DNA of 64,000 bases from an uncultured Eubacteriales bacterium. GTDB taxonomy: Bacteria; Bacillota; Clostridia; Oscillospirales; Oscillospiraceae. This document shows, piece by piece, positions 23,594 through 32,419 of this stretch. The position numbers and the translations under genes are program-made. The stretch spans positions 1,240,001 through 1,304,000 of the forward strand of contig LT599017.1 of the NCBI GenBank assembly GCA_900079765.1, written 5' to 3'. Below the pieces are notes generated by a model. The model searched no databases. It had not been told where the DNA came from and worked only from the letters and a program-made list of their open reading frames with translations. The first letter of the stretch is position 1; each line of letters starts with the position of its first letter.

Positions 23594-24328
23594 GTGCCTA
23601 CAAAGGAATGGCTGGAGCTATATGAGCAAAAGCGGGCGCTGACCCGCTGCCCCAACGATCTCAATTCCTATTTCACCCTCGATATGCTGGCAGGGCGGCG
23701 GCTGGACCGGCTGAGTCTGGGGCCGGTGAGCCTGCCCACCGGGCGGGCGCTGGTGCGCGACCCCATGGTGTACCTGGACGACGAGGAGGAGCCCTACTTC
23801 CAGGCCGTCCCCGCGGGGGAGTACGAGGCCGTGGCCTGCGTGGTGGTTCCTGCCAAAGGGGACTGCGCCCGGTACGCCGCCGTACGGGTGCGATTTTCCG
23901 AGGACGAGGCCGTCCGCTTTGAAGAGGCGCTGCGCGGCAACGAGGATCTCTCCGGCTTTGGGGAGGGGGAGTACTTCGGCTTTAACGTGGAGGCGGGCCT
24001 CGCGTGCATCTGCGACGTGGAGACGCGGGACGCCTTCTGCGCCTTCGCCGAGGGGTGGTACGAGGCCCACCCCGACGGCAACCTCTATGACGACTACTTT
24101 GCCCGCCTCTTCGCCAAGAGCCGTGAGAAGGCCCCAAAGTACCAGCGCCCGGAGGGGGACTGGCTCAACTGGAAGGCCCCCAACACGGGCCTCCATATGC
24201 CCCTCTTTCAGAGCGGCTTCGGGGACGGGACCTACCCGGTCTACTTCGGCTATGACGAGTCGGGGAAGGTCTGCCAACTGGTGATCCAGTTTGTGGACAT
24301 CGAGATGGCGTTTGGGGAGAAGCATTAA
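23594..24328 (+). CDS. DUF4241 domain protein
   Basis: The 244-aa protein starts at a GTG with AGGAGG upstream. Motifs LGPVSLPTGRALVRDPM, VPAGEYEAVACVV, the GEYFGFNVEAGLACICD core and the C-terminal DGTYPVYFGYDESGKVCQLVIQF match DUF4241. That family is found in SUKH-like immunity and regulatory contexts, but the function is unknown. It stands as a single gene with a strong terminator behind it. Confidence 0.78.
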   Translation: MPTKEWLELYEQKRALTRCPNDLNSYFTLDMLAGRRLDRLSLGPVSLPTGRALVRDPMVYLDDEEEPYFQAVPAGEYEAVACVVVPAKGDCARYAAVRVRFSEDEAVRFEEALRGNEDLSGFGEGEYFGFNVEAGLACICDVETRDAFCAFAEGWYEAHPDGNLYDDYFARLFAKSREKAPKYQRPEGDWLNWKAPNTGLHMPLFQSGFGDGTYPVYFGYDESGKVCQLVIQFVDIEMAFGEKH

Positions 24329-24329
24329 A

Positions 24330-24366
24330 AAGTACAGGACCCGCCGGAGGGCGGGTCCTGCTTTTT
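24330..24366. terminator. Terminator between convergent genes
   Basis: AGGACCCGCC and GGCGGGTCCT with a 4-base loop, flanked by A and T tracts, serves both the DUF4241 and the HD genes. Confidence 0.85.
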
Positions 24367-24368
24367 TC

Positions 24369-24950
24369 TCAGAGCGCGGCGACCTGGGCCTCGATCTCCG
24401 CCTCGCTTGCCTTCATGGCGGCGAGGGTGCGCTCCAGCAGGGTGTCCAGCTCCCAGCCCAGGCGTTCCGCCCCCAAGGAGATGGTCTCCCGGGAGCAGCC
24501 CGCGGCAAACTTCTTGTCCTTATACTTTTTCTTCAGGCTGGAGAGCTCCATGTCCAGGGTGCTCTTGGAGGGGCGCATGAGGGCGGCGGCCCCGATGAGG
24601 CCGGTGAGCTCGTCCGCTGCGAAGAGGACCTTCTCCATCTCGTGCTCGGGCTCCGCGTCGGCCTCGGTGAGGCCCCAGCCGTGGCTTACCACGGCGTGGA
24701 TGAGGGCCTCGTCCAGTCCCCGGGCCTCCATCAGCTCCCGCACCTTGATGCAGTGCTCCTCGGGCCACAGCTCAAAGTCCAGGTCGTGGAGAAGGCCCAC
24801 GGTGGCCCAGAAGTCGGCCTCCGCGCCATAGCCCAGCTCCTCCGCGTACCAGCGCATGACGGCCTCCACCGTGAAGGCGTGGCGGAGGTGGAAGGGGTCC
24901 TTGTTGTACTCTCTCAGCAGGTCTAACGCCTGCGCTCGGGTCAGTTCCAT
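24369..24950 (-). CDS. HD-domain hydrolase
   Basis: The 193-aa protein has the HD motif in LLHDLDFELWPEEH and an upstream RHAFTVEAVMRW, with a third acidic/His cluster VVSHGWGL. It lacks a nucleotide-specific extension, so the substrate is unclear. It is probably a phosphohydrolase. The ATG at 24950 has AAAGGAG nine bases upstream. Confidence 0.85.
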   Translation of the reverse strand: MELTRAQALDLLREYNKDPFHLRHAFTVEAVMRWYAEELGYGAEADFWATVGLLHDLDFELWPEEHCIKVRELMEARGLDEALIHAVVSHGWGLTEADAEPEHEMEKVLFAADELTGLIGAAALMRPSKSTLDMELSSLKKKYKDKKFAAGCSRETISLGAERLGWELDTLLERTLAAMKASEAEIEAQVAAL

Positions 24951-25118
24951 CGCGTGAAGCTCCTTTGACAAAAAAATTCACCTTTCGCTCTCAACATGGG
25001 GGAAAAGGGTATATACTGTATAGTACCCGCACTTCAGGCAAAAAACAAGCGGAAAATGCGGCGGCGAGGGGATTTCATATCTCCTACATATCGGCATGCT
25101 ATACTCTCGTTGGCGGTG

Positions 25119-25787
25119 ATGGATTTGAAGCTTTTAATCGTGGAGGACGACCGGGACACCAGCGAGGGCGTCTGCGAGTATTTCAGGGAGACGGGCTATG
25201 AGGTCTCCCCGGCCTACGACGGGGCGCAGGCCCTGGAGTACCTGGGGCGGGAGCACTTCGACCTTGTTTTACTGGACGTGATGCTGCCCAGGCTGACGGG
25301 TCTTGCCGTCCTCCATGAGCTGCGCAAGACCAGCGGTGTGCCCGTCATTATGCTCACCGCCGTTGGGGACGAGTATACGCAAATCGCCAGCTTTGACGGA
25401 CTGGCCGACGACTATGTGACCAAGCCCTTCTCCATTCTGGTGCTGGCCAAGCGGGTGGAGGCCCTGCTCCGGCGGGGGAAAGCGGGGGAGGGGACCGGCC
25501 AGTGGCGGCACGGGGGGGTAACGGTGGACTTCACCGGCTACACCGCCCAGGGGGAGGACGGCCCCGTCGAGGTCACGCCCCGGGAGGTCATGCTCCTGCG
25601 CCTTCTGGTGGAGCACCGGGGCAAAGTGCTGACCCGGGAGCGGATTTTGGACGAGCTGTGGGGAGAAGACAGGCCGGTCTTTGACCGGACGGTGGACTCC
25701 CACATCAAAAACCTGCGGAAAAAGCTGAAATTGGAGTGCATCGTGACGGTCACCGGCGTGGGCTATAAGCTGGAGGATGTGCGATGA
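25119..25787 (+). CDS. OmpR/PhoB-family response regulator
   Basis: The product is 222 aa from the ATG at 25119. The receiver domain has acidic VEDD near residue 10, phosphoacceptor Asp53 in LVLLDVMLP, and Lys in YVTKPF. The C-terminal winged helix (VEVTPREVMLLRLLVEHRGKV, then TVDSHIKNLRKKL) binds DNA. The stop overlaps the kinase start by four bases, so it is the partner of the next gene and probably regulates the ABC/peptidase genes beyond. Confidence 0.93.
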   Translation: MDLKLLIVEDDRDTSEGVCEYFRETGYEVSPAYDGAQALEYLGREHFDLVLLDVMLPRLTGLAVLHELRKTSGVPVIMLTAVGDEYTQIASFDGLADDYVTKPFSILVLAKRVEALLRRGKAGEGTGQWRHGGVTVDFTGYTAQGEDGPVEVTPREVMLLRLLVEHRGKVLTRERILDELWGEDRPVFDRTVDSHIKNLRKKLKLECIVTVTGVGYKLEDVR

Positions 25788-27232
25788 AGATTTTTCCCAA
25801 GACCTTCTTCTATACGCTGGCGCTCCTGGTGCTCATAGCCCTTTTGGCCAACGGCCTGATTTACACCCTCATGCCCAAGGACTACATCCGCAAGAAGGAA
25901 GCGGACCTGGAGCGCCGGGCCGACGAGCTCTCTAAGGCGCTGTCTGGCGCGGAGCGGGAGGACATCATGAGCTTGATGAGCCGTTTCGCCGCCGGCGGAC
26001 AGACCGATATGATCGTCAAGGTGGGGGAGGACAAGTACGCCCTCGTCCTCTGGAGCAGCGGCATGGGGGGAGACGGGGACGTCACCACCTCGGTCACCGT
26101 CACAACGGACGCGGATGCCGCAGGCGGGAGCGGCGGAGATGTGGCCGTGAGCAAAATAGAGACGGAGGGGGGGCTTGCGCTTCCCAGCTTCGAGGGCATC
26201 TATGGCCCCGCCCAGACCCTCAGGGCGGAGCGGAGCTTCACCATGGCGGGGGAGGCGGGCACCCTCTCTCTCGCCATGACTTTGGCACCTGTGGATGAGG
26301 CGATGGGGGTCATCGGCTCCCTGCTGCCCATCTCTATCCTCCTGTGCGTGGTCATCGCGGTAGTCTTCTCCCTCCTCTACGCGCGCTCCATGACGCGTCC
26401 CATCAAGGCCATCTCCGATGAGACGAGCCGCATGACCCGGTTGGAGCGCTCCGCCCGGTGCGAGGTCAAGTCGCGGGACGAGTTCGGCGACCTGGCCGCC
26501 AACGTGAACGGCCTCTATGAAAACCTGCTGAGCACCATCGACTCCCTGGAGGGGGAGCTAAAGAAGGTGTCCGCCGCCGAAAAGGCGAAGACCGACTTCC
26601 TCCGTGCCGCCTCCCATGAGCTAAAGACCCCCGCCACGGCGGTGAGCGTAATTTTGGACAACATGATCTTGGGCGTGGGGAAGTATAAAAACCACGAGGA
26701 ATGGCTCCCCCGGTGCAGGGAGCTGGTGGACGACCTCACCGACAAGCTGCGGGAGATTTTGGATGCCTCCCGGCTGCAGACGGAGGAGGAGCCGCCCGCC
26801 ACCGAGAGCATCGAGACGTTCTGCGCAGAGGTGCTGGAGCCCTATCTGATGATCGCCCGGGCCAAGGGCTTGAATCTCTACGTGGACTGGAGCGGGGCCT
26901 TCCCGGTCACCGCGCCGCCAAAGCTGCTGGAGAAAGCCCTGTCCAACATCTTTTCCAACGCCGTGCTGTACACCGGGGCCGGGGGCCGCTGCGCCATATA
27001 CTGTAAAGAAAACAGCCTTGTGATTGAAAATGAGTGCACCCCCGTCCCGGCGGCGGAGCTCCCCCGGCTGTACGAGCCCTTTTACCGCCCGGACCTCTCC
27101 CGGAGCCGGGAGACGGGGGGAAACGGTCTGGGGCTCTACATTGTGGACACGGTGCTGCGCTTTCTCGGGCTCAGCTACCGTTTCGAGCCCATGGACGCCC
27201 CGGAGGGGATGCGCTTTACCATCGATTTTTGA
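25784..27232 (+). CDS. Sensor histidine kinase
   Basis: The 482-aa protein has a first membrane helix at residues 8-28 and an external region of about 150 residues rich in Gly/Asp/Thr. A second helix lies at about 178-200, followed by a HAMP linker. The H-box AASHELKTPATAV has His278; the N-box FSNAVLYTGAGG and the G-box TGGNGLGLYIVD complete the catalytic domain. It senses an envelope signal and phosphorylates the response regulator. The genomic neighbours suggest a lantibiotic or antibiotic peptide sensor, which is inference. Confidence 0.93.
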   Translation: MKIFPKTFFYTLALLVLIALLANGLIYTLMPKDYIRKKEADLERRADELSKALSGAEREDIMSLMSRFAAGGQTDMIVKVGEDKYALVLWSSGMGGDGDVTTSVTVTTDADAAGGSGGDVAVSKIETEGGLALPSFEGIYGPAQTLRAERSFTMAGEAGTLSLAMTLAPVDEAMGVIGSLLPISILLCVVIAVVFSLLYARSMTRPIKAISDETSRMTRLERSARCEVKSRDEFGDLAANVNGLYENLLSTIDSLEGELKKVSAAEKAKTDFLRAASHELKTPATAVSVILDNMILGVGKYKNHEEWLPRCRELVDDLTDKLREILDASRLQTEEEPPATESIETFCAEVLEPYLMIARAKGLNLYVDWSGAFPVTAPPKLLEKALSNIFSNAVLYTGAGGRCAIYCKENSLVIENECTPVPAAELPRLYEPFYRPDLSRSRETGGNGLGLYIVDTVLRFLGLSYRFEPMDAPEGMRFTIDF

Positions 27233-27365
27233 ATTTCACATCCCCTACACACGCCTTCCATATCCGCTCCATTCCTTGGTGCTATGCTGAATGCATCACT
27301 AGGGTGCAGCTGAACGTTGTTGTTCCTCGCCATTCGGCAGGCTTCGCTCGGCTACACCCCAAGGA

Positions 27366-28112
27366 ATGGAGCGGATTTATTTGAAAATAGAGCTGAGAAA
27401 CCTGCAAAAGACCTACAAGGGAGGGAAGGCCGCGCTGAAGGACGTGAGCCTGACCCTGGCGAGTCCCAGCCTCATCGGGCTGGTGGGGCCAAATGGCGCG
27501 GGGAAGAGCACGCTGATGAAACTGCTCACCGCAAGCCATCTCCCCAGCGGCGGGGAGATATTCGTGGACGGGCAGCCCCTGGAAAAGCAGTTGAGCATGC
27601 TCAGGGCCGGCACAGGCTATCTGCCCCAGGAGTTCGGCCTCTTCGAGGACCTGACGGCGGAGCAGTTTTTGGACTACATGGCCGCGCTGAAGGGCATCGG
27701 GAAAAAAGCGGCGCGGGAGGAGATCGACCGGGTCGTTACGCTCACCCATTTGGAGGACAAGCGCCGGGCGAAGATACGCACCCTCTCCGGCGGGCAGAAG
27801 CAGCGCGTGGGCATCGCCCAGGCCCTGCTGGGGCAGCCCAGGCTGCTCATCTTCGACGAGCCCACCGTGGGCCTGGACCCCGCAGAGCGGGTGGCGTTCC
27901 GGGGCCTCTTCGCCGAGGCGGCCAGGGACAAGCTCATCATCCTCTCCACCCACATCATCGAGGACGTGCAGTCCGCCTGCGGCCAGCTGGTGGTACTGGA
28001 CCATGGGGAGATCCGCTATGCCGGCACCCCCGAGGACCTGATGGCCCGGGAGGGCGCGCCCAGCCTGGAGCGCGCCTATATGGCCCTGATGGAGGGGAGG
28101 GAGAGCGCGTGA
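27366..28112 (+). CDS. ABC transporter ATPase of the peptidase-fused exporter
   Basis: The 248-aa protein has Walker A GPNGAGKST, a Q-loop YLPQEFGLF, the LSGGQKQRV signature, Walker B LLIFDEPTVGLDP and the switch His in STHIIED. The TGA overlaps the GTG of the permease gene (GTGA). There is a 133-base gap after the kinase gene. Confidence 0.93.
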   Translation: MERIYLKIELRNLQKTYKGGKAALKDVSLTLASPSLIGLVGPNGAGKSTLMKLLTASHLPSGGEIFVDGQPLEKQLSMLRAGTGYLPQEFGLFEDLTAEQFLDYMAALKGIGKKAAREEIDRVVTLTHLEDKRRAKIRTLSGGQKQRVGIAQALLGQPRLLIFDEPTVGLDPAERVAFRGLFAEAARDKLIILSTHIIEDVQSACGQLVVLDHGEIRYAGTPEDLMAREGAPSLERAYMALMEGRESA

Positions 28113-30328
28113 ACGCCCTGGCAAAATGTAAACGCGAGACGGAGCGGCTCTTGCGGGAGCGGACGACCTGGCTCGTCATGGCCCTGACCCTCGCCGGGGC
28201 GGTGTGGTTCTCCCTGAATGGGACGGGACGGACGGCGGCCGACGCCTACCTGATCGGTCCGGCCCAGAACAGTGCCTTTCTGGGGGCGCTCCTCTTCTCG
28301 GCCCTCACCCTAGCCCAGTTCCACAGGGACTTTAAAAACCGCACCGATGCCATCATCCTCGCCAGCGCAGACCCGGTGTGGCGCCAGGTACGCAGGACTT
28401 TGGCCCTCCTCTGCACGGCGGCGCTCACCGCCGCCCTGGTCTCCCTCTTCGCCCTGCCCTACGGCATGGTAAGGACGGGGGCGTACTTCCAGTGGGCCAC
28501 CTTCCTGACGGCGTGGTGGCTCATCTTCCTGTGGGCGCTGGTCTTCGCGGTGCTCCTCTCCTCGGGGCTCTACATGCTCACCGGGCGGGTGGAGGCGGCG
28601 GCCCTCCTCATGCTGGGGCTCATCCTGCTCTCCGGGCGGCTGGAGAGCATGTACACCCTCAACCCCAGCTATCTCCTCTACTGGGTGCAGACCACCGCGG
28701 AGAGCTTTTCCGACCTCATCACCAACCGGTTCCAGCTTGATCTGCTGCTCTATAACCGCCTCTTCTGCCTCCTCGCCTCGGCGGCGGTTTGGGCCCTGGG
28801 GCTCTGCTCCCTGCGGCGCTATGGACGGGGGCTGGCGGGCTCGTTTCTGACCAACTGCCGCCGGGTCTGGCTGCCCGGGCTGCTGGCAGCCGCCCTGTCC
28901 CTCTCCGCCGTCAGCTACGCCTTTGAGCCCAACTTTGACGACAGCAGACCCATGGATTTCGGCGGCATCGTAAGCTCGGGGACGGGTACAACGGTGTACT
29001 ACGGCGGCGAGCCGGAGGTGGGCAACCCCGCCTTGACCTTGACGGGCAAGACCTTCGCCCTGGAGATCGACAACCGGGGCCGCACCCTCTCCGGCACGGC
29101 GCGCTACACGCTGGAAAACGCCGGGGGGGAGGCCCAGACTCTGCCCGTCCAGCTCAACACGGGGCTGCGCATCGAGAGCGCCCGGGTCAACGGCGCGGAG
29201 AGCAAGGCCCTTCGGGGCGAGACGGGGGAGAACAGCGTCGCCAACTGGACCGTCGCCCTGCCTGCCGGGACCGGGTACGCGGTGGAGCTTACCTACTCCG
29301 GGCGGATGGGCAACGACAACACCATCCTCCAGCGGGCTTCCAACGGCATCTCCGAGGGGTACGTCTGGCTGCCCACGGTGGGGGTGTCCCCCAGCCTTGA
29401 CGTCAGCGAGTCCGAGACCGGTACCCTCTCAGGCACGGTCACTTTGGACGAGGGGCTGGAGCCCGTCTTCTCCAAGGGCACGGCGGAGAAGGAGCGTTCC
29501 GCCGGCGGGCGCAGCCTGTGGCGCTTTACCGGCGAGGAGGGGGCCCAAGGCACCAGACTGTTCGCCGCAGATTACATGACCCGCAGCTTTGAGGCGGGCG
29601 GGCTGGACATCGAGCTGAAGTACTTTGCCAAGCACGACGGGTCCATCACGGACATGGACGCGGTGTCCGTCATCCAGGCCGCCATCAACTACTTCACGGA
29701 GATTTACGGCCCCCTCATCTACAGCGAGCGCCTCACCATGCTGGAGCTGCCCGCCTACGTCAGCGGCGGCTTTGCCGGGGGCAATATGAGCGCCATGGAC
29801 GAGACCAGCTTTGCCGCCGAGGGCTATCTCCCCGCCGAGTCGGCCTCTCCCGACTCGGGCGGCGGGATAGACGTCCTGGTCCATGAGATCGCCCATCAGT
29901 GGTGGGGCCTTGCCGCCATGCCTATGCAGGACGGCGTGTCCAACTGGTCCGCTGAGGGAATCACCTGCTACAGCACCTACAGCTTTATGCGGCAGTACTT
30001 TGGCGAGGACTACGCCCGGGCGCACTTCGTCAAGGGCTGGGAGGAGAGCTGGGAGACCTATCAAAACGCCTTTTACATCCAGCACCCCGAGTACCTCGGC
30101 AAGCTCTCTGAGGCGGACGTCTCCAGTATCCTGGGGAGCTTTACCAACATGAGACTGTACGACCTCATGCCTCTCATGCTCCTCAAGGGGGAAGAGGCCC
30201 TGGGCGGGCCGGAGGCATTCCAGGCAAAGCTCGCCCAGCTCTACCAGTCCCACCTGGGGCAGCTTGTCCTGTACGAGGACTTTTTGAATGCGACAGGACT
30301 GACGGAGGAGGCGATGAAGCTTGCGTAG
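28109..30328 (+). CDS. ABC-2 permease fused to an M1-family metallopeptidase domain
   Basis: The product is 739 aa from a GTG at 28109. The N-terminal half (about 1-270) has six or more membrane helices of an ABC-2 permease. Residues 300-739 form an extracytoplasmic M1 aminopeptidase-like part with the zinc site HEIAHQWWG at 592-600 and the third ligand Glu in NWSAEGITCYST about 20 residues on. The presence of a complete HExxH-18-E site argues that it is catalytically active. Such fusions couple peptide cleavage to transport on the outer face. It overlaps the ATPase gene by four bases and the downstream permease by eight. Confidence 0.88.
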   Translation: MNALAKCKRETERLLRERTTWLVMALTLAGAVWFSLNGTGRTAADAYLIGPAQNSAFLGALLFSALTLAQFHRDFKNRTDAIILASADPVWRQVRRTLALLCTAALTAALVSLFALPYGMVRTGAYFQWATFLTAWWLIFLWALVFAVLLSSGLYMLTGRVEAAALLMLGLILLSGRLESMYTLNPSYLLYWVQTTAESFSDLITNRFQLDLLLYNRLFCLLASAAVWALGLCSLRRYGRGLAGSFLTNCRRVWLPGLLAAALSLSAVSYAFEPNFDDSRPMDFGGIVSSGTGTTVYYGGEPEVGNPALTLTGKTFALEIDNRGRTLSGTARYTLENAGGEAQTLPVQLNTGLRIESARVNGAESKALRGETGENSVANWTVALPAGTGYAVELTYSGRMGNDNTILQRASNGISEGYVWLPTVGVSPSLDVSESETGTLSGTVTLDEGLEPVFSKGTAEKERSAGGRSLWRFTGEEGAQGTRLFAADYMTRSFEAGGLDIELKYFAKHDGSITDMDAVSVIQAAINYFTEIYGPLIYSERLTMLELPAYVSGGFAGGNMSAMDETSFAAEGYLPAESASPDSGGGIDVLVHEIAHQWWGLAAMPMQDGVSNWSAEGITCYSTYSFMRQYFGEDYARAHFVKGWEESWETYQNAFYIQHPEYLGKLSEADVSSILGSFTNMRLYDLMPLMLLKGEEALGGPEAFQAKLAQLYQSHLGQLVLYEDFLNATGLTEEAMKLA

Positions 30329-31028
30329 CGCGACGGTGTTTAAATATGAGCTGAGGCGGCTCTTTTTCTCCAGGGAGTATTTGCTTCTTTTGGCCGGGAG
30401 CTTGCTGTACGGCATTGTCCTGCTCCGGGGTACGGTGCTGTACGGCGTGAACTATACCGCGCCCTTCTCCCCTCAGACCTTTGGGTCTTACTGCGCTTCA
30501 CTGTCGCCCGTGCTCTTTGCCCTGCTGCTGCTCCTGTGCGCGCGGCAGTCCAGGCCCTCCGAGCGGGCGGCGGAGGCCATCATCGGCGCGGCGCCCATGC
30601 CCGTGCACCTATTCCGCCTCCTGCGGTACGGGGCCGTGGCCCTGGCGTTCCTTCTGGCCGCGGCGCTGCCCGCGGCGGCTTGCATGGCGTTCTACCGGGT
30701 AGTCTTTAATTATGCGGCATTCGGCCCTCTCCTCCGGCTGGGGGCGGTGCTCGTTCTGCCCCCGGCGCTTCTCCTCTTTGGCGGGGCAATGCTGTGGGGC
30801 GGCAGACGGGCGACGGCGGCCTACGTTTTGCTGGCGGTCGTGCTGGTGGCGGGCGTGTTCGCGGTGCCGGTGCCGGAGTGGCTGGACCTCTTCGGCGGCT
30901 CGGCGCTCCAGGGGTCGGGGGAGCTTACGCTCTCATCCGCCTTCCTGAGCGGTCGAGTCCTCTTCCTTGCGGCGGGGCTGGGGATGGCGGCGCTCTCCCT
31001 GCGCCCAGCCAGGAGGCGGGGCGCGTGA
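30321..31028 (+). CDS. Second permease subunit of the exporter
   Basis: The 235-aa membrane protein has six hydrophobic segments and a short charged N-terminus (TVFKYELRRLFFSREY) like ABC-2 permeases. Its TTG start lies within the end of the permease-peptidase gene, an 8-base overlap. The pair presumably forms a heterodimeric channel with the upstream permease. No substrate can be named. Confidence 0.75.
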   Translation: MRSATVFKYELRRLFFSREYLLLLAGSLLYGIVLLRGTVLYGVNYTAPFSPQTFGSYCASLSPVLFALLLLLCARQSRPSERAAEAIIGAAPMPVHLFRLLRYGAVALAFLLAAALPAAACMAFYRVVFNYAAFGPLLRLGAVLVLPPALLLFGGAMLWGGRRATAAYVLLAVVLVAGVFAVPVPEWLDLFGGSALQGSGELTLSSAFLSGRVLFLAAGLGMAALSLRPARRRGA

Positions 31029-31098
31029 TCGGTTTTGGTTGTACTCCTTCGGACTGCGTAGTATAATAGAACCGCATAAAAATAAAGGAGGCGGGACT

Positions 31099-31776
31099 AT
31101 GAAATACCAAATTATCGGCGAGCCTATGCCCGTTGTTGTGTGCGATCTTGCGGGCGGCGAGAGTATGATTACGGAGCGGGGCTCCATGTGCTGGATGAGC
31201 CCCAACATGGAGATGCAGACGGCGGCGGGCGGCTTGGGCAAGGCCTTCGGCCGCATGTTCTCCGGCGAAGCCCTGTTCCAGAATATCTATACCGCCCGGG
31301 GCGACGGGATGATCGCCTTCGCCTCCAGCTTTCCCGGCTCCATCCGCGCGGTGGAGATCACCCCGGATAAGCCCATCATTGCCCAGAAGAGCGCCTTCCT
31401 CGCCTCCGAGAGCGGGGTAGAGCTGTCGGTCTTCTTCCAAAAAAAGCTGGGCGCGGGGCTTTTCGGCGGCGAGGGGTTCATCATGCAAAAGCTCTCCGGC
31501 CGGGGGCTCGTCTTCCTGGAGGTTGACGGCTACGCGGTGGAGTACACCCTCCAGCCGGGGCAGAGTATCGTGGTGGACACCGGCAACCTCTGCATGGTGG
31601 ACGCCTCCTGCTCCATCGACGTGCAGACGGTCAAGGGAGTCAAAAACGTCCTCTTCGGCGGCGAGGGCCTTTTCAACACGGTGGTCACCGGCCCCGGTAA
31701 GGTGACGCTGCAGACCATGCCCGTCAGCGGTATGGCCGCAGCCCTCCAGCCCTTCTTCAACACCGGGAGCAAGTAA
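31099..31776 (+). CDS. AIM24 family protein (TIGR00266)
   Basis: The 225-aa protein shows the beta-rich TIGR00266 plan: an MKYQIIGEPMPVVVCDLAGG start, the glycine-rich core AAGGLGKAFGRMFSGEALFQNIYTA in order, GEGFIMQKLSGRGLVFLEVDG and PGQSIVVDTGNLCMVD. The family is widespread and its bacterial role unknown, with a suggested link to membrane or mitochondrial biogenesis in eukaryotes. AGGAGG lies ahead of the ATG. Confidence 0.88.
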   Translation: MKYQIIGEPMPVVVCDLAGGESMITERGSMCWMSPNMEMQTAAGGLGKAFGRMFSGEALFQNIYTARGDGMIAFASSFPGSIRAVEITPDKPIIAQKSAFLASESGVELSVFFQKKLGAGLFGGEGFIMQKLSGRGLVFLEVDGYAVEYTLQPGQSIVVDTGNLCMVDASCSIDVQTVKGVKNVLFGGEGLFNTVVTGPGKVTLQTMPVSGMAAALQPFFNTGSK

Positions 31777-31784
31777 GTCTTTTA

Positions 31785-31815
31785 AGCGCCCGGGGGTACA
31801 CCGTGCCCCCGGGCG
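31785..31815 (+). terminator. Hairpin after the AIM24 gene
   Basis: CGCCCGGGGG and CCCCCGGGCG close a short loop. The T-tract is poor, so termination is likely but not certain. Confidence 0.6.
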
Positions 31816-31863
31816 TCCCCCCGGCATAAAAGCATAAAAATGGGGAAGAAGATAAATTAGGGC

Positions 31864-31891
31864 TTGACGTGACCGAAAAAGCTGGTATAAT
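31864..31891 (+). promoter_or_regulatory. Promoter of tRNA-Ser
   Basis: TTGACG (31864-31869) and TATAAT (31886-31891) are 16 bases apart, 43 bases ahead of the tRNA. Confidence 0.75.
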
Positions 31892-31934
31892 AATTAACGT
31901 TGCTCCGCTGAGAAAACGCGGGCAGCGACGATAT

Positions 31935-32023
31935 GGAGTAGTATCGAAGTGGTCATAACGAGCACGATTGGAAATCGTGTAGTCCGCAAGGGCTCGAGGG
32001 TTCGAATCCCTCCTACTCCGCCA
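31935..32023 (+). tRNA. tRNA-Ser (GGA)
   Basis: An 89-nt cloverleaf with a long class II variable arm. Acceptor GGAGTAG/CTACTCC, anticodon stem ACGAT/ATCGT with loop TGGAAA containing GGA, T-arm GGGTTCGAATCCC, encoded CCA. It is the integration target of the 32-49.7 kb element. Confidence 0.95.
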
Positions 32024-32027
32024 GAAA
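31968..32027 (+). repeat. attL: 3' end of tRNA-Ser (60 bp)
   Basis: Sixty bases from the anticodon loop through four bases past CCA match 49651-49710 with one mismatch. A tyrosine integrase lies inside the element and crosses a tRNA 3' end, which fits this class. Confidence 0.9.
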
Positions 32028-32250
32028 GAAAACCTCTGTCATTGCTGATTTTTCAGTAGTTACAGAGGTTTTTAATTTATCTATAGCAGAGGACTTTTTA
32101 CAATCAATTAAGCCTAATTTTTGAGTTGCACTATGAAATGGTGCCAAAATGGTGCCCGGCACCGCAAAATAAGGCTATAAAAAGATATGCCGCGAGTTGA
32201 GCGCCTTTTGCTCAACTCGCGGCTTTTTCCTTTATGAAATCTTGTTGTAA
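32028..32250 (+). repeat. End repeat copy 1 of the integrative element
   Basis: This segment, including a terminator-like AACCTCTGT hairpin and a 14-bp stem GCCGCGAGTTGAGC with T-tract, is imperfectly repeated at 34894-35115. It is the sequence that normally separates the integrase gene from the att site, but here no integrase follows. Confidence 0.8.
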
Positions 32251-32419
32251 ATTGTGTTATGGTGTAGATATTGATTAGTCAAGTTAGAACATGTAAATTC
32301 GACAAACTTGTTGTATTCTGACACGAAATTATGTATAATAATGAAAATTTAGGCGTCTAAGCGAAGAATGGCCTTCTTAAGCTAAAAGGACACCAGAGAC
32401 AATCTACGGGGGTATCTTA

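Noticed and set aside
27317-28108. Upstream part of the long frame leading into the permease-peptidase gene
   Set aside because: It overlaps the ABC ATPase gene in another frame and has repetitive GC-rich composition; the GTG at 28109 is the supported start.
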